A stretch of DNA of 15,793 nucleotides from VBDM01 sp035519135 (GCA_035519135.1 DATIWX010000015.1:1-15793); one strand, 5' to 3'. Positions 1 through 9,635 are shown, numbered from the stretch's first letter. Notes: generated by a model not told the origin, from the sequence alone. Made by a program: numbers and translations.

Positions 1-1740
1 CTACTCCCCCAGCGCCACTCCCTCTCTTCTCGGATCCGCGCCGCCCGCCCAGCCGTCTTTCGTGCGCATGATGCCGTGCAGGCCGCTCGCTTCGTCGCGG
101 ATGCGCACGCTGTGTCCCATGCGCTCGAGCTCGCGCGCCACCCGTTCGAGCGGCGTGCCGCGCTCCAGCTCGGTCGGGCCGTTGCGGCTGCCCATGCGCG
201 GCGCGTCGATCGCTTTCTGGATGTCCATGCCCCAGTCGAGCGCGTTCACGATGGTGAGCGCGACGTAGTTGATGATCGAGTGGCCGCCGGGCGAGCCGAT
301 CACCATGAGCAGCTTCCCCTTGCCGTCGAACACCATGGTCGGCGCCATCGAGCTGCGCGGGCGCTTGCCGCCTTCGACGCGGTTTGCGACGGGCTTTCCG
401 TCTTCCTCCGGTTCCCAGGAGAAATCCGTGAGCTCGTTGTTGAGCAGGAACCCGTGCACCATCTGGCGGTTGCCGAAGGCGGCCTCGATGCTCGCGGTCA
501 GCGCCACCGCGTTGCCTTCGGCGTCGACCACCGACAGGTGCGTCGTGGACGGCAGCTCGAGCGGCTCGGCGAGCCCGTAGAGCGCGCCGACTCCCTCGGG
601 ATCGCCCGCCTGCGCCCGCCCCATCGAGCGCTTCGGGTCGATCAGCTTCGCGCGCGAATCGAGATAGCGCGAATCGAGCAGCGCGGCGAGCGGCGCGGCG
701 ACGAACGCCGGGTCGGCGATGTAGAGATTGCGATCGGCGTAGGCGAGCCGCCCGGCCTCGGCGAAGAGGTGGACCGCCTGCGCCGTCTCCGGCCGCAACG
801 CGTGCAGATCGAAGTGCTCGAGGATGCCGAGCATCTGCAGGACCGCGAAGGTTCCCGAATCGGGCGGCGGCACGCCGCACACCTTCCAGCTGCGGTAGCG
901 GCCGCACAGCGCCTCGCGCTCCTTCGCCGCGTACGCGGAAAGATCCGCTTCGGCCAGATCCCCGGGTGAGCTCTTGCGGTTCCGGACCGCGGCGGCGATG
1001 TCGCGTGCCACGTCGCCGTGGTAGAACGCCGCGGCGCCTTCCGCGGCGACGCGCTTCAGCACCGCGGCGAGCTCGGGGTTCTTCAGAAGCGCGCCCGCGG
1101 GCCTGGCCGTGCCGTCGGGAAGATAGAAGTAGCGACGGGCGTTCTCGTCCCGGGCTAGGAAGCGGTCGGAGGCGACGAGCGCGTGCAGCCGCGGCGAGAT
1201 CGCAAAGCCGCTTTCGGCCAACTTGATGGCCGGAACGAAGAGCTCCGCCCAGGGAAGCTTCCCGCGCCTGTGGTGCGCCAGCTCGAGCATCCGCAGCAGT
1301 CCGGGCACGCCCACCGATTGTCCGCTGATGACCGCGCCGGGCCAATCGAGCGCCTTCCCGTTCGCGCCGAGAAAGCGCTCGGGCTTCGCCGCCGCAGGCG
1401 CGGTTTCCCTGCCGTCGTAGGCTTCGAGCTCGGCGTAGCGCGCCGTATAGCTGAGCAGGAATCCGCCGCCGCCTATTCCCGAGGACTGGGGCTCGACCAG
1501 ATTGAGCACCAGCTCCGCGGCGATCGCGGCGTCGACCGCGCTGCCGCCGCGCTTGAGAACGTCGTAGCCCGCGCCGGCCGCGAGCGGGTTCGCCGCCACC
1601 ACCATGAAGCGCTTCGCCGTGACCAGGCGCTTCGCCGCGGACGGCGTCGAAGGCTCGGGATCGGGTCCGTATGCGGGCTGAGCGTGTCCCGAGACACACG
1701 CGAGCAGGAGAAACGCTGCGACTACGAGCGGCGGGTACAC
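1..1740 (-). CDS. ggt: Gamma-glutamyltransferase (secreted glutathione hydrolase precursor)
   Basis: The gene encodes a 579-residue periplasmic Ntn-hydrolase that should cleave or transfer the gamma-glutamyl group of glutathione and related amides. Residues 5-20 form a hydrophobic signal peptide with a likely cut after HA at 19-20. The precursor should autocleave before T399 in STTH (398-401), the position of E. coli T391, giving large and small subunits. Other family landmarks are present: R111 in DGRETAP (substrate carboxylate), the serine pair in RPRSSMAPT (461-468), and GSPGGHS (482-488) for the oxyanion hole. The small-subunit stretch NAVALTASIEAAFG (410-423) is also typical. The start is a GTG 34 bp after the htpG stop, with only a weak Shine-Dalgarno and no Lys/Arg before the hydrophobic core, so the exact start is less certain than the function. 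It may be co-transcribed with htpG. The TAG stop is at bases 3-1, so the gene is complete. Confidence 0.93.
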   Translation of the reverse strand: MYPPLVVAAFLLLACVSGHAQPAYGPDPEPSTPSAAKRLVTAKRFMVVAANPLAAGAGYDVLKRGGSAVDAAIAAELVLNLVEPQSSGIGGGGFLLSYTARYAELEAYDGRETAPAAAKPERFLGANGKALDWPGAVISGQSVGVPGLLRMLELAHHRRGKLPWAELFVPAIKLAESGFAISPRLHALVASDRFLARDENARRYFYLPDGTARPAGALLKNPELAAVLKRVAAEGAAAFYHGDVARDIAAAVRNRKSSPGDLAEADLSAYAAKEREALCGRYRSWKVCGVPPPDSGTFAVLQMLGILEHFDLHALRPETAQAVHLFAEAGRLAYADRNLYIADPAFVAAPLAALLDSRYLDSRAKLIDPKRSMGRAQAGDPEGVGALYGLAEPLELPSTTHLSVVDAEGNAVALTASIEAAFGNRQMVHGFLLNNELTDFSWEPEEDGKPVANRVEGGKRPRSSMAPTMVFDGKGKLLMVIGSPGGHSIINYVALTIVNALDWGMDIQKAIDAPRMGSRNGPTELERGTPLERVARELERMGHSVRIRDEASGLHGIMRTKDGWAGGADPRREGVALGE

Positions 1741-1774
1741 CCCGTAGAGCCTATCACGCCCCGATCGAAGGGAA

Positions 1775-3706
<1,932 letters not shown>

Positions 3707-3747
3707 GGGGACTCCGTGCTGTATTCGATACGACGTAACCGTAACGA

Positions 3748-3765
3748 CGCCGGCGGGAGCCGGCG
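3748..3765. repeat. Perfect inverted repeat in the htpG leader
   Basis: CGCCGGC (3748-3754) and GCCGGCG (3759-3765) are exact reverse complements around a 4-base loop. If htpG is transcribed from about 3767, this hairpin would sit at the very 5' end of its mRNA, where it could stabilise the message. No T run follows on either strand, so it is not an intrinsic terminator. The role is unknown. Confidence 0.5.
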
Positions 3766-3773
3766 CGAGCGAA

Positions 3774-3802
3774 GGATGAGGCCATGGTGCGCGGAATTCA
3801 AG
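3774..3802 (-). promoter_or_regulatory. Candidate sigma-32 (heat-shock) promoter of htpG
   Basis: On the minus strand CTTGAAT (3802-3796) is followed after 14 bases by CCTCATCC (3781-3774). The sigma-32 consensus is CTTGAAA, 11-16 bases, CCCCATNT, so only three informative positions differ. Transcription would begin near 3767, leaving a leader of about 60 bases before the htpG ATG. htpG is a classic RpoH target, which supports the reading. The call is a consensus match by eye, not a mapped start. Confidence 0.45.
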
Positions 3803-3858
3803 TCCGCCCCGGGATACAATTGAACTCGGCCGGCCGCCGCCGGTCAAGAATCAGGCCG

Positions 3859-6609
3859 ATGAACCTCTCCAGAATCCTCGTTGCCCTGTTCCTGCTCGCG
3901 CCGGCGCTCGCCCCCGCCCAGCCCGCGGGGGCGGGCCTGCCCCCGGGAGTGACGCGGGGTGTCTCGATCGAGGGCGTCACCGAGTACCGCCTCGGCAACG
4001 GCCTGAAGGTCCTGCTGATCCCGGACAGCTCGATCGACACCATGACGGTCAACATCACCTACCTGGTGGGCTCCCGCCAGGAAGGCTATGGCGAGACGGG
4101 CATGGCGCATCTGCTGGAGCACCTGATGTTCCGCGGAACGAAGCGCTTTCCCGATATCAAGGCCGCATTCCAGCAGCGCGGGGTGCGCTACAACGGCAGC
4201 ACCTCCTTCGACCGCACCAACTACTTCGGGACCTTCCCGGCGAGCGAAAAGACGCTCGCCTACGTGCTCGACGCCGAAGCCGATCGCATGGTCAACGCGC
4301 CGATCGCGCGCAAGGATCTCGACGCCGAAATGACCGTGGTGCGCAACGAGTTCGAGTCGGGAGAGAACAGCGCCTCGAGCGTCCTGCGCGAGCGCATGGC
4401 GGCGAGCGCCTACCTCTGGCACGGCTACGGGCGGGCGATCATCGGGGCGCGCTCGGACATCGAAAACGTGCCGATCGAGCGCCTGAGGGCCTTCTACCGC
4501 TACTACTACCAGCCCGACAACGCCGTGCTCCTCATCTCGGGGAAGCTGGACGAGAGGAAGGCTCTCGGGCTGGCGCAGAAGAGCTTCGGCCCGGTCCGGA
4601 AGCCCTCGCGCAAGCTGATCGGCACCTACACCGTGGAACCTGCGCAGGACGGCGAGCGCAGCGTCACGCTGCGGCGCGCGGGAGACGTTCAGATCGTCTC
4701 GGCCCTCTACCACGTGGCGCCCGGGACGCATCCCGATTACCCCGCGATCGACGTGCTCGTCGCCCTGCTCAACCACGTGCCCTCCGGACGCCTGCACAAG
4801 GCGCTCGTCGAGACCGGCCTTGCCAGCTCGATCTTCGGCTCCGAGCGCCAGCAGCGCGAGGCGGGCTTCGCCTACTTCGGGGCGAATCTCAGGCAGGACG
4901 CCTCGATCGATGCCGCGCGCGACGCCCTGCTCGGCGTCGTCGAATCGTTCGCGAGCAAGCCGGTGACCCAGGAGGAGGTCGATCTCGCACGCCGGAGGCT
5001 GCTCAACGACATCGAGCTGACCCTCGCCGATTCCCGTGAGCTGACCATGGCGCTGTCCGAGTGCGCCGGCATGGGCGACTGGCGGATTCTCTTTCTGTAC
5101 CGCGACCGCTTGAAGGAAGTCACCGCGACCGCAGTCCAGGCTGCCGCCCTGCATTACCTCAAGGCTTCCAACCGCACGCTCGGGACGTTCCTCCCGACGC
5201 CTTCCCCCGACCGCGCCGAGATCCCGCCGGTGCCCGACCTCGCCGCCGTGCTCAGGGACTACCGCGGCTCGGCCGCGGTGGCGCAAGGCGAGAACTTCAA
5301 TCCCACCCCGACGAACATCGAGGCGCGCGTGATCCGCGCGACGCTCCCCGGAGGCATGAAGCTGGCTCTCCTTCCCAAGAAGACGCGCGGCGGCACCGTC
5401 GTGGCGCAGCTCGCGCTGCAGTGGGGCGACGAGCGGAGCAAGGCGAACCGGGCCGCCGCCTGCGGCGTCACCAGCGGAATGCTCCTGCGCGGGACGCGCA
5501 AGCACTCGCGCGAGCAGCTGCGCAACCGCTTCGACAGGCTCAACGCGAACGTCGCGGTGGACGGCGACGGCGGTTCGGTGGAAACCGTGCGCGAAAGCCT
5601 GCCTGAAGCGCTGCGTCTGATGGCCGAGGTGCTGCGCCAGCCGTCCTTCCCGAACGACGAATTCGAGCAGCTGCGCCGCTCCTCGCTCACCGGCATCGAC
5701 ACGCAGAGAAGCGATCCCAGCGCCCTCGCCGGCCTCGCGCTCACGCGGCACCTCAACCCCTATCCCCCGGAGCACTGGCTGTATACGACCTCGCTCGACG
5801 AGCGCAGCGCACGCGTCAAGAGCCTCACCCTGGATGACGTGAAGCGCTGCTACGAGGATTTCTACGGCGCATCCGACAGCGAGCTCTCGGTGGTCGGCGA
5901 TTTCGACCCGGAGCAGATCGAGCGCCTCGCCCAGGAGCTCTTCGGCGACTGGAAGAGCCCGCGCCCCTACGCGCGCATCCCGTTGCGGGTGGCCGAGGTC
6001 GCGCCCACGGACAGCGTGATCGAGACGCCCGACAAGGCGAACGCAGTGCTGCGCGCGGGCATGCTTCTCAGGTTGCGCGACGACGATCCGGACTATCCCG
6101 CGCTTCTTCTCGGCAACTACGTCCTGGGCGGTTCGTCGGATTCGCGGCTGGTGCGGCGCATCCGGGAACGGGAGGGCCTGTCCTACAGCGTCGGCTCCTT
6201 CCTCTCCGCGGACAGCTTCTTCCCGCGCGGCAGCTTCGGCACCTTTGCCATCTATGCCCCGCAGAACCGCGCGCGGGTCGAAGCGGCCATGAACGAGGAA
6301 ATCCGCAAGGCGCTCACCGAAGGCTTCACCGCGCAGGAAGTGGAGGCCGGCAAGAAAGGCTTCCTGCAGGCGCGGCAGCTCGCCCGGTCGAACGACGCGG
6401 GCGTCGCCGGCCGCCTCGTGTCTTACCTGGTCCTGGGGCGCACTTTCGCCTGGGACGAGGAGCTCGAGCGCAAGGTCGCCGCGCTGACGCCCCGTGAGGT
6501 GCTGGAGGCCATGCGCCGGCACATCGACCCGGGCAAGCTATCGGTCGTCAAAGCCGGGGATTTCGCCAAGGTCGCGTCCAACCCGCAGGATTCCAGCCGC
6601 GCGAACTGA
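3859..6609 (+). CDS. Secreted two-half M16 (PqqL/pitrilysin-like) zinc metalloprotease
   Basis: This 916-residue protein is a peptidase of family M16, probably periplasmic, that should degrade peptides or unfolded proteins inside a closed clamshell. A signal peptide covers residues 1-21 (cut near APAQ). The first M16 domain has the inverted zinc motif HLLEH (84-88) and the third ligand E164 in RNEFESGE, 76 residues on. An M16 C-terminal domain follows (about 205-440). The second half (about 488-900) repeats this architecture, but ACGVTS (534-539) stands where AHLLEH should be, so it has no zinc site. It keeps the substrate-binding R769/Y776 pair in RIREREGLSY. The length and single-chain layout match PqqL-type proteins (about 930 residues). 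I chose the ATG at 3859 because the signal peptide starts there; its Shine-Dalgarno (CAGG) is weak. The start is 152 bp from divergent htpG, and the end is 3 bp from convergent greB. Confidence 0.92.
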   Translation: MNLSRILVALFLLAPALAPAQPAGAGLPPGVTRGVSIEGVTEYRLGNGLKVLLIPDSSIDTMTVNITYLVGSRQEGYGETGMAHLLEHLMFRGTKRFPDIKAAFQQRGVRYNGSTSFDRTNYFGTFPASEKTLAYVLDAEADRMVNAPIARKDLDAEMTVVRNEFESGENSASSVLRERMAASAYLWHGYGRAIIGARSDIENVPIERLRAFYRYYYQPDNAVLLISGKLDERKALGLAQKSFGPVRKPSRKLIGTYTVEPAQDGERSVTLRRAGDVQIVSALYHVAPGTHPDYPAIDVLVALLNHVPSGRLHKALVETGLASSIFGSERQQREAGFAYFGANLRQDASIDAARDALLGVVESFASKPVTQEEVDLARRRLLNDIELTLADSRELTMALSECAGMGDWRILFLYRDRLKEVTATAVQAAALHYLKASNRTLGTFLPTPSPDRAEIPPVPDLAAVLRDYRGSAAVAQGENFNPTPTNIEARVIRATLPGGMKLALLPKKTRGGTVVAQLALQWGDERSKANRAAACGVTSGMLLRGTRKHSREQLRNRFDRLNANVAVDGDGGSVETVRESLPEALRLMAEVLRQPSFPNDEFEQLRRSSLTGIDTQRSDPSALAGLALTRHLNPYPPEHWLYTTSLDERSARVKSLTLDDVKRCYEDFYGASDSELSVVGDFDPEQIERLAQELFGDWKSPRPYARIPLRVAEVAPTDSVIETPDKANAVLRAGMLLRLRDDDPDYPALLLGNYVLGGSSDSRLVRRIREREGLSYSVGSFLSADSFFPRGSFGTFAIYAPQNRARVEAAMNEEIRKALTEGFTAQEVEAGKKGFLQARQLARSNDAGVAGRLVSYLVLGRTFAWDEELERKVAALTPREVLEAMRRHIDPGKLSVVKAGDFAKVASNPQDSSRAN

Positions 6610-6612
6610 AGC

Positions 6613-7164
6613 TCAGCCCAGCGCTTGGTAGCGGATTTCCAGGACCTCGAGCCGCTCCTCCCCTCCGGGCGTCTGGAGCGTCACCGTGTCGCCCTCGCGC
6701 GCCTTGAGCAGGGCACGCGCCACGGGCGAAACCCATGACACGCGGCCCCTCGCCGGGTCCACCTCGTCGGTACCGACGATGCTGACGGTGTGCTCCTTGC
6801 CCGAGGCGTCGGAATAGGTCACCGTGGCGCCGAAAAAGACGCGGTCCTGGTCCTGGTCCCGGGGATCGACCACCTCGGCGGCCTCGAGGCGCTTCATCAG
6901 GAAGCGGATGCGGCGCTCGATCTCGCGCAGGCGCTTCTTGCCGTACAGGTAGTCGGCGTTCTCCGAGCGGTCGCCGTTGGCCGCGGCCCAGGACACCGTC
7001 TTGATGAGCTCGGGCCGCTCCCTTTCGACCAGGAACTTCAGCTCGGCCGTGAGCCGCGCGTGGCCCGCGGGCGTGATGTAGTTCTTCGTGCCGGCCGGCA
7101 TCCGCGGCTCGACCTCGAGCTCCTCTTCGGGCGCGTCGTTCTCGCGGGTGAATGCCTTGCTCAT
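6613..7164 (-). CDS. greB: Transcription elongation factor GreB
   Basis: GreB enters the RNA polymerase secondary channel and stimulates cleavage of backtracked RNA. The 183-residue protein has an acidic N-terminal extension of about 27 residues (EEELEVEP at 13-20), then the coiled-coil domain. Its tip carries GDRSENADY (64-72) with the acidic residues D65 and E68 that hold the catalytic metal. KKRLREIERRIRFL (76-89) is GreB-like rather than GreA-like. The C-terminal FKBP-like domain contains VFFGATV (109-115), SIVGTDE (128-134) and SPVARALLKAREGD (146-159). The ATG at 7164 is preferred because a further open stretch upstream starts only at TTG and would overlap the promoter. No good Shine-Dalgarno precedes it. 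A near-consensus sigma-70 promoter lies 54 bp upstream, and the 3' end meets the M16 gene tail to tail. Confidence 0.95.
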   Translation of the reverse strand: MSKAFTRENDAPEEELEVEPRMPAGTKNYITPAGHARLTAELKFLVERERPELIKTVSWAAANGDRSENADYLYGKKRLREIERRIRFLMKRLEAAEVVDPRDQDQDRVFFGATVTYSDASGKEHTVSIVGTDEVDPARGRVSWVSPVARALLKAREGDTVTLQTPGGEERLEVLEIRYQALG

Positions 7165-7216
7165 CGCTGGAGGTTCGTGGCTGACCGGGGATTCGTGGCG
7201 GTGCTCGCGGCTCAAC

Positions 7217-7222
7217 TATAAT
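7217..7222 (+). promoter_or_regulatory. Candidate -10 box for the ankyrin membrane protein gene
   Basis: A perfect TATAAT lies on the plus strand, 33 bases before the ATG at 7256. No recognisable -35 hexamer sits 16-19 bases upstream. It occupies almost the same bases as the greB -10 on the other strand, so the two promoters, if both real, would exclude each other. Confidence 0.4.
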
Positions 7223-7246
7223 AGCCGCCGCAGGAGCCCGTGTCAG
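7218..7246 (-). promoter_or_regulatory. Sigma-70 promoter of greB
   Basis: On the minus strand CTGACA (7246-7241) and TATTAT (7223-7218) are separated by exactly 17 bases. Each hexamer differs from the consensus at one position. The predicted start is near 7211, giving a leader of about 47 bases. This is the best sigma-70 match I found in the window. Confidence 0.65.
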
Positions 7247-7255
7247 GGAGAGCCC

Positions 7256-7951
7256 ATGAAGTGGAACACCAAGCGGGTACGGGAAATCGCACTGGTCGTC
7301 CTGGTCGCGCTCACCGCGACCCTGGCCAACCTGCCCGAGGATGTGCTCGAGCGCTTCGACATCAACCGCGACCTGCTGCTCGGCACGCTCGCGCTGACGG
7401 TGTTCATCGCGCTGTTCCTGTACCTCAAGTTCCAGTTCTTCTTCCTGGTGGTGCTGCTCGCGGTGGCCGCGAACATGCCGGGCGAGGTTGCCGAGAGCCT
7501 GGGCATCTCCACCACGCCCCTGATCATCGCCATGGCGACTATGGTCGGCTTCTCGCTGATCAACTACGTCGTGGACCTGCTTCCCACCGGGCTGGAGAAG
7601 AAGCCCAAGGAGCAGAGCGTCGAGGGCATCAAGGTGCTGTTCTATGCCATCGAGAAGGGCAACCTCGTCTACGCGCAGAAGGTCCTGTCCCAGAACATCG
7701 ACCCCAACCTGGTCGCCGAGAACGGCTACACGCCGCTCATGTACGCGGCGGCGAGGGGCGACACCAAGATGGTGGATCTGCTGCTCAGGAACGGAGCGAA
7801 CGTCAACCTGGTCAGCACGAGCGGTGACACGGCGATCGAGCTCGCCCTGCGCATCGGCTCGCAGGAATGCGCCGAGATCCTGAAGAAGGCGCGCAGCGAG
7901 CAGCAGATGCGGGAGCAGGCGGTTCAGGTGAAGCCGGCCGTGCAGGAATAG
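7256..7951 (+). CDS. Four-helix membrane protein with C-terminal ankyrin repeats
   Basis: The 231-residue protein has hydrophobic segments at about 10-26, 39-57, 60-73 and 87-108, with a charged KRVRE start. It then has a soluble C-terminal tail of ankyrin repeats. Repeat one is degenerate (about 124-152). Repeat two is canonical, NGYTPLMYAAARGD (156-169) followed by LLLRNGANVN. Repeat three is partial (SGDTAIELALRIG, 189-201). Ankyrin repeats bind partner proteins, so the tail probably docks a cytoplasmic ligand at the membrane; the partner cannot be told from sequence. I recognise no named family for the membrane part. The ATG at 7256 has AGGGAG a few bases upstream, and homology-like features start there, whereas the upstream open frame has none. 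It is divergent from greB across 91 bp. The end is 104 bp before the DegP-like gene, same strand. Confidence 0.8.
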   Translation: MKWNTKRVREIALVVLVALTATLANLPEDVLERFDINRDLLLGTLALTVFIALFLYLKFQFFFLVVLLAVAANMPGEVAESLGISTTPLIIAMATMVGFSLINYVVDLLPTGLEKKPKEQSVEGIKVLFYAIEKGNLVYAQKVLSQNIDPNLVAENGYTPLMYAAARGDTKMVDLLLRNGANVNLVSTSGDTAIELALRIGSQECAEILKKARSEQQMREQAVQVKPAVQE

Positions 7952-8008
7952 GGTTGCGGCGCCCGCCCGCCCGCCGCCGGTAACAAAATGTGTCGCCGCG
8001 GTTCGCGC

Positions 8009-8036
8009 GGAACTTCGCCTCCGGCGCGCTGCCCAA
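8009..8036 (+). promoter_or_regulatory. Candidate sigma-E (RpoE/AlgU) promoter of the DegP-like gene
   Basis: GGAACTT (8009-8015) is an exact match to the sigma-E -35 element. After 16 bases comes CCCAA (8032-8036), one change from the TCCAA/TCAAA type of -10. Transcription would start near 8043. Periplasmic DegP/MucD proteases are well-known members of this envelope-stress regulon. The identification is by eye only. Confidence 0.5.
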
Positions 8037-8055
8037 CACGCCTATCGAGGCACCC

Positions 8056-9528
8056 ATGAGGATCAGCATGTCGAAGAAATTACTGGCTCTTGCCCTGGCC
8101 GCCTGCGCCGCAGCCGCGACGGCGGGATGCGACGGCGACAGGCTCTCGCCCATCTCCTCGTCCCAGGCGCAGACCGCGCCGGCCCAGCCGGCCGGATCCT
8201 CGCCTTCCTCCTTACCTGCGCGAGCGCTCCCGGACTTCACCGCCCTGGTCGAGCAGAACGGGCCGGCGGTGGTGAACATCAGCACCACGGCAAACGTGCA
8301 CGTCGACGCGCAGGAATTCCAGATTCCCGGCCAGCCCGGCGACCCGTTCTACGAGTTCTTCCGCCGCTTCCAGGCTCCCATGCCCGAAGGCGACACCATC
8401 CGCAAAGGGGTGGGCTCGGGCTTCATCGTTAGCCCCGACGGCTACATTCTCACCAACGCCCATGTCGTCGACGACGCCGGCGAGGTGACGGTCAAGCTGA
8501 CCGACAACCGCGAATTCAGCGCCAAGGTGATCGGCACCGACAAGCGCACCGATGTGGCGCTGGTCAAGATCAACGCAAAGAACCTGCCGGTGGTGCGGAT
8601 CGGCGAGGCCGCGAAATCCAAGGTGGGCGAATGGGTCGCCGCGATCGGCTCGCCCTTTGGCCTGGAGAACACCGTCACCGCGGGGATCATCTCGGCCAAG
8701 TCGCGCTCGCTCCCCGACGAGAACTACGTCCCGTTCATACAGACCGACGTCGCGATCAATCCCGGCAACTCCGGCGGGCCGCTGTTCAACATGGCGGGCG
8801 AAGTGATCGGCATCAACTCGCAGATCTACAGCCGCACCGGCGGTTACATGGGGCTGTCGTTCGCCGTGCCCATCGAAGTCGCGATGAAGGTCAAGACCGA
8901 CCTGCAGAAATACGGCAAGGTCAGCCGCGGACGGCTCGGGGTCACCATCCAGGGCGTGACCCAGGAGCTCGCCGACTCGTTCGGTCTGAAGAAACCGCAA
9001 GGCGCGCTCGTGGCCGCGGTCGAGCCCAAGAGCCCCGCCGACAAGGCCGGGATCAAGACAGGCGACATCATCGTCGGGGTCGACGGGCGCGACATCGAGA
9101 ACTCGATCGACCTGCCGCGCATCATCGGCGAGTCGCGGCCGGGGACACAGGTGAAGCTCAAGATCTGGCGCCAGGGCGAGACCCGGGAGTTGAGCGCCGC
9201 CCTCGGCGAAGCGCCGGCGGAGAAGGTGGCGAGAGCCGATACCGGCGCAGACAGGGAGAAATCCGGCAAGCTCGGCGTCGCGGTGCGGCCTCTCACCGAG
9301 GAGGAGCGCAAGCAGATCGAGGCCGACGGCGGACTCCTGGTCGAGCAGGCCGGCGGGGCGGCCGCGCGCGCGGGCGTGCAGGCGGGCGACGTCATCCTCG
9401 CTTTCAACAATCAGCCGCTGAAGAGCGTCGACCAGTTGCGCCGGCTCGTCGACCGGTCGCGCGGCAGCGTCGCGCTGCTGATCCAGCGCCAGGGCAGCAA
9501 GATCTACGTGCCGGTCCGGCTGAGCTGA
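8056..9528 (+). CDS. DegP/DegQ/MucD-type periplasmic serine protease (Do family)
   Basis: The protein (490 residues) is a trypsin-like HtrA protease with two PDZ domains that degrades or refolds damaged envelope proteins. The catalytic triad is H136 (LTNAHVV), D166 (RTDVALV) and S239 (PGNSGGP). PDZ1 spans about 290-384 and PDZ2 about 403-488. The N-terminus is a hydrophobic export signal ending in ATAGC (21-25), so C25 could be lipidated, though T at -3 is a poor lipobox residue. A Ser/Pro/Ala-rich linker (about 31-58) follows. Two starts are equally plausible: ATG 8056 (GAGG 5 bases upstream) and ATG 8068 (GAGGA 5 bases upstream). If the sigma-E-like promoter is used, the leader before 8056 would be only about 13 bases, which favours 8068. 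An intrinsic terminator lies 22 bp past the stop, so this is probably a single-gene unit. Confidence 0.95.
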   Translation: MRISMSKKLLALALAACAAAATAGCDGDRLSPISSSQAQTAPAQPAGSSPSSLPARALPDFTALVEQNGPAVVNISTTANVHVDAQEFQIPGQPGDPFYEFFRRFQAPMPEGDTIRKGVGSGFIVSPDGYILTNAHVVDDAGEVTVKLTDNREFSAKVIGTDKRTDVALVKINAKNLPVVRIGEAAKSKVGEWVAAIGSPFGLENTVTAGIISAKSRSLPDENYVPFIQTDVAINPGNSGGPLFNMAGEVIGINSQIYSRTGGYMGLSFAVPIEVAMKVKTDLQKYGKVSRGRLGVTIQGVTQELADSFGLKKPQGALVAAVEPKSPADKAGIKTGDIIVGVDGRDIENSIDLPRIIGESRPGTQVKLKIWRQGETRELSAALGEAPAEKVARADTGADREKSGKLGVAVRPLTEEERKQIEADGGLLVEQAGGAAARAGVQAGDVILAFNNQPLKSVDQLRRLVDRSRGSVALLIQRQGSKIYVPVRLS

Positions 9529-9548
9529 CCCGGCCCGCTCCGGAGAAC

Positions 9549-9576
9549 AAGCCGCGCCCGGAGCGCGGCTTTTTTT
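9549..9576 (+). terminator. Intrinsic terminator after the DegP-like gene
   Basis: GCCGCGC (9551-9557) and GCGCGGC (9563-9569) form a perfect 7-bp GC stem with a 5-base loop, followed by seven Ts (9570-9576). It separates the protease gene from the metY operon. Confidence 0.93.
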
Positions 9577-9602
9577 CGCCGGCTCGGCGGGCACTCCTCT
9601 GC

Positions 9603-9611
9603 TGTTAGAAT
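9603..9611 (+). promoter_or_regulatory. Candidate extended -10 promoter of the metY operon
   Basis: TGT followed by TAGAAT (9606-9611) matches the extended -10 pattern TGnTATAAT with one change. No convincing -35 is present, as is common for extended -10 promoters. The predicted start is near 9618, leaving a short leader that holds the GAGGAG ribosome binding site (9624-9629) before the ATG at 9636. There is no room for a SAM riboswitch. Confidence 0.4.
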
Positions 9612-9635
9612 CGGCCCGACGCCGAGGAGACCCCC

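Noticed and set aside
3784..3858. Upstream extension of the M16 protease (25 extra codons from 3784)
   Set aside because: It would bury the signal peptide behind a basic non-homologous lead and start within the htpG promoter region.
3844..6522. An 892-codon open frame on the minus strand opposite the M16 protease
   Set aside because: The plus strand encodes an intact protease with catalytic motifs; the antisense product is rich in His/Arg/Ala/Gly and has no recognisable domain.
7956..7977. GC-rich inverted repeat (GCGGCG ... CGCCGC) after the ankyrin gene as a terminator
   Set aside because: The loop is 10 bases of CCG-type sequence and no T run follows; it looks like local GC bias.
9577..9635. 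Possible SAM-type riboswitch before metY
   Set aside because: The whole space between terminator and start is 59 bases, and the likely transcript leader is under 20 bases, too short for any known SAM riboswitch.
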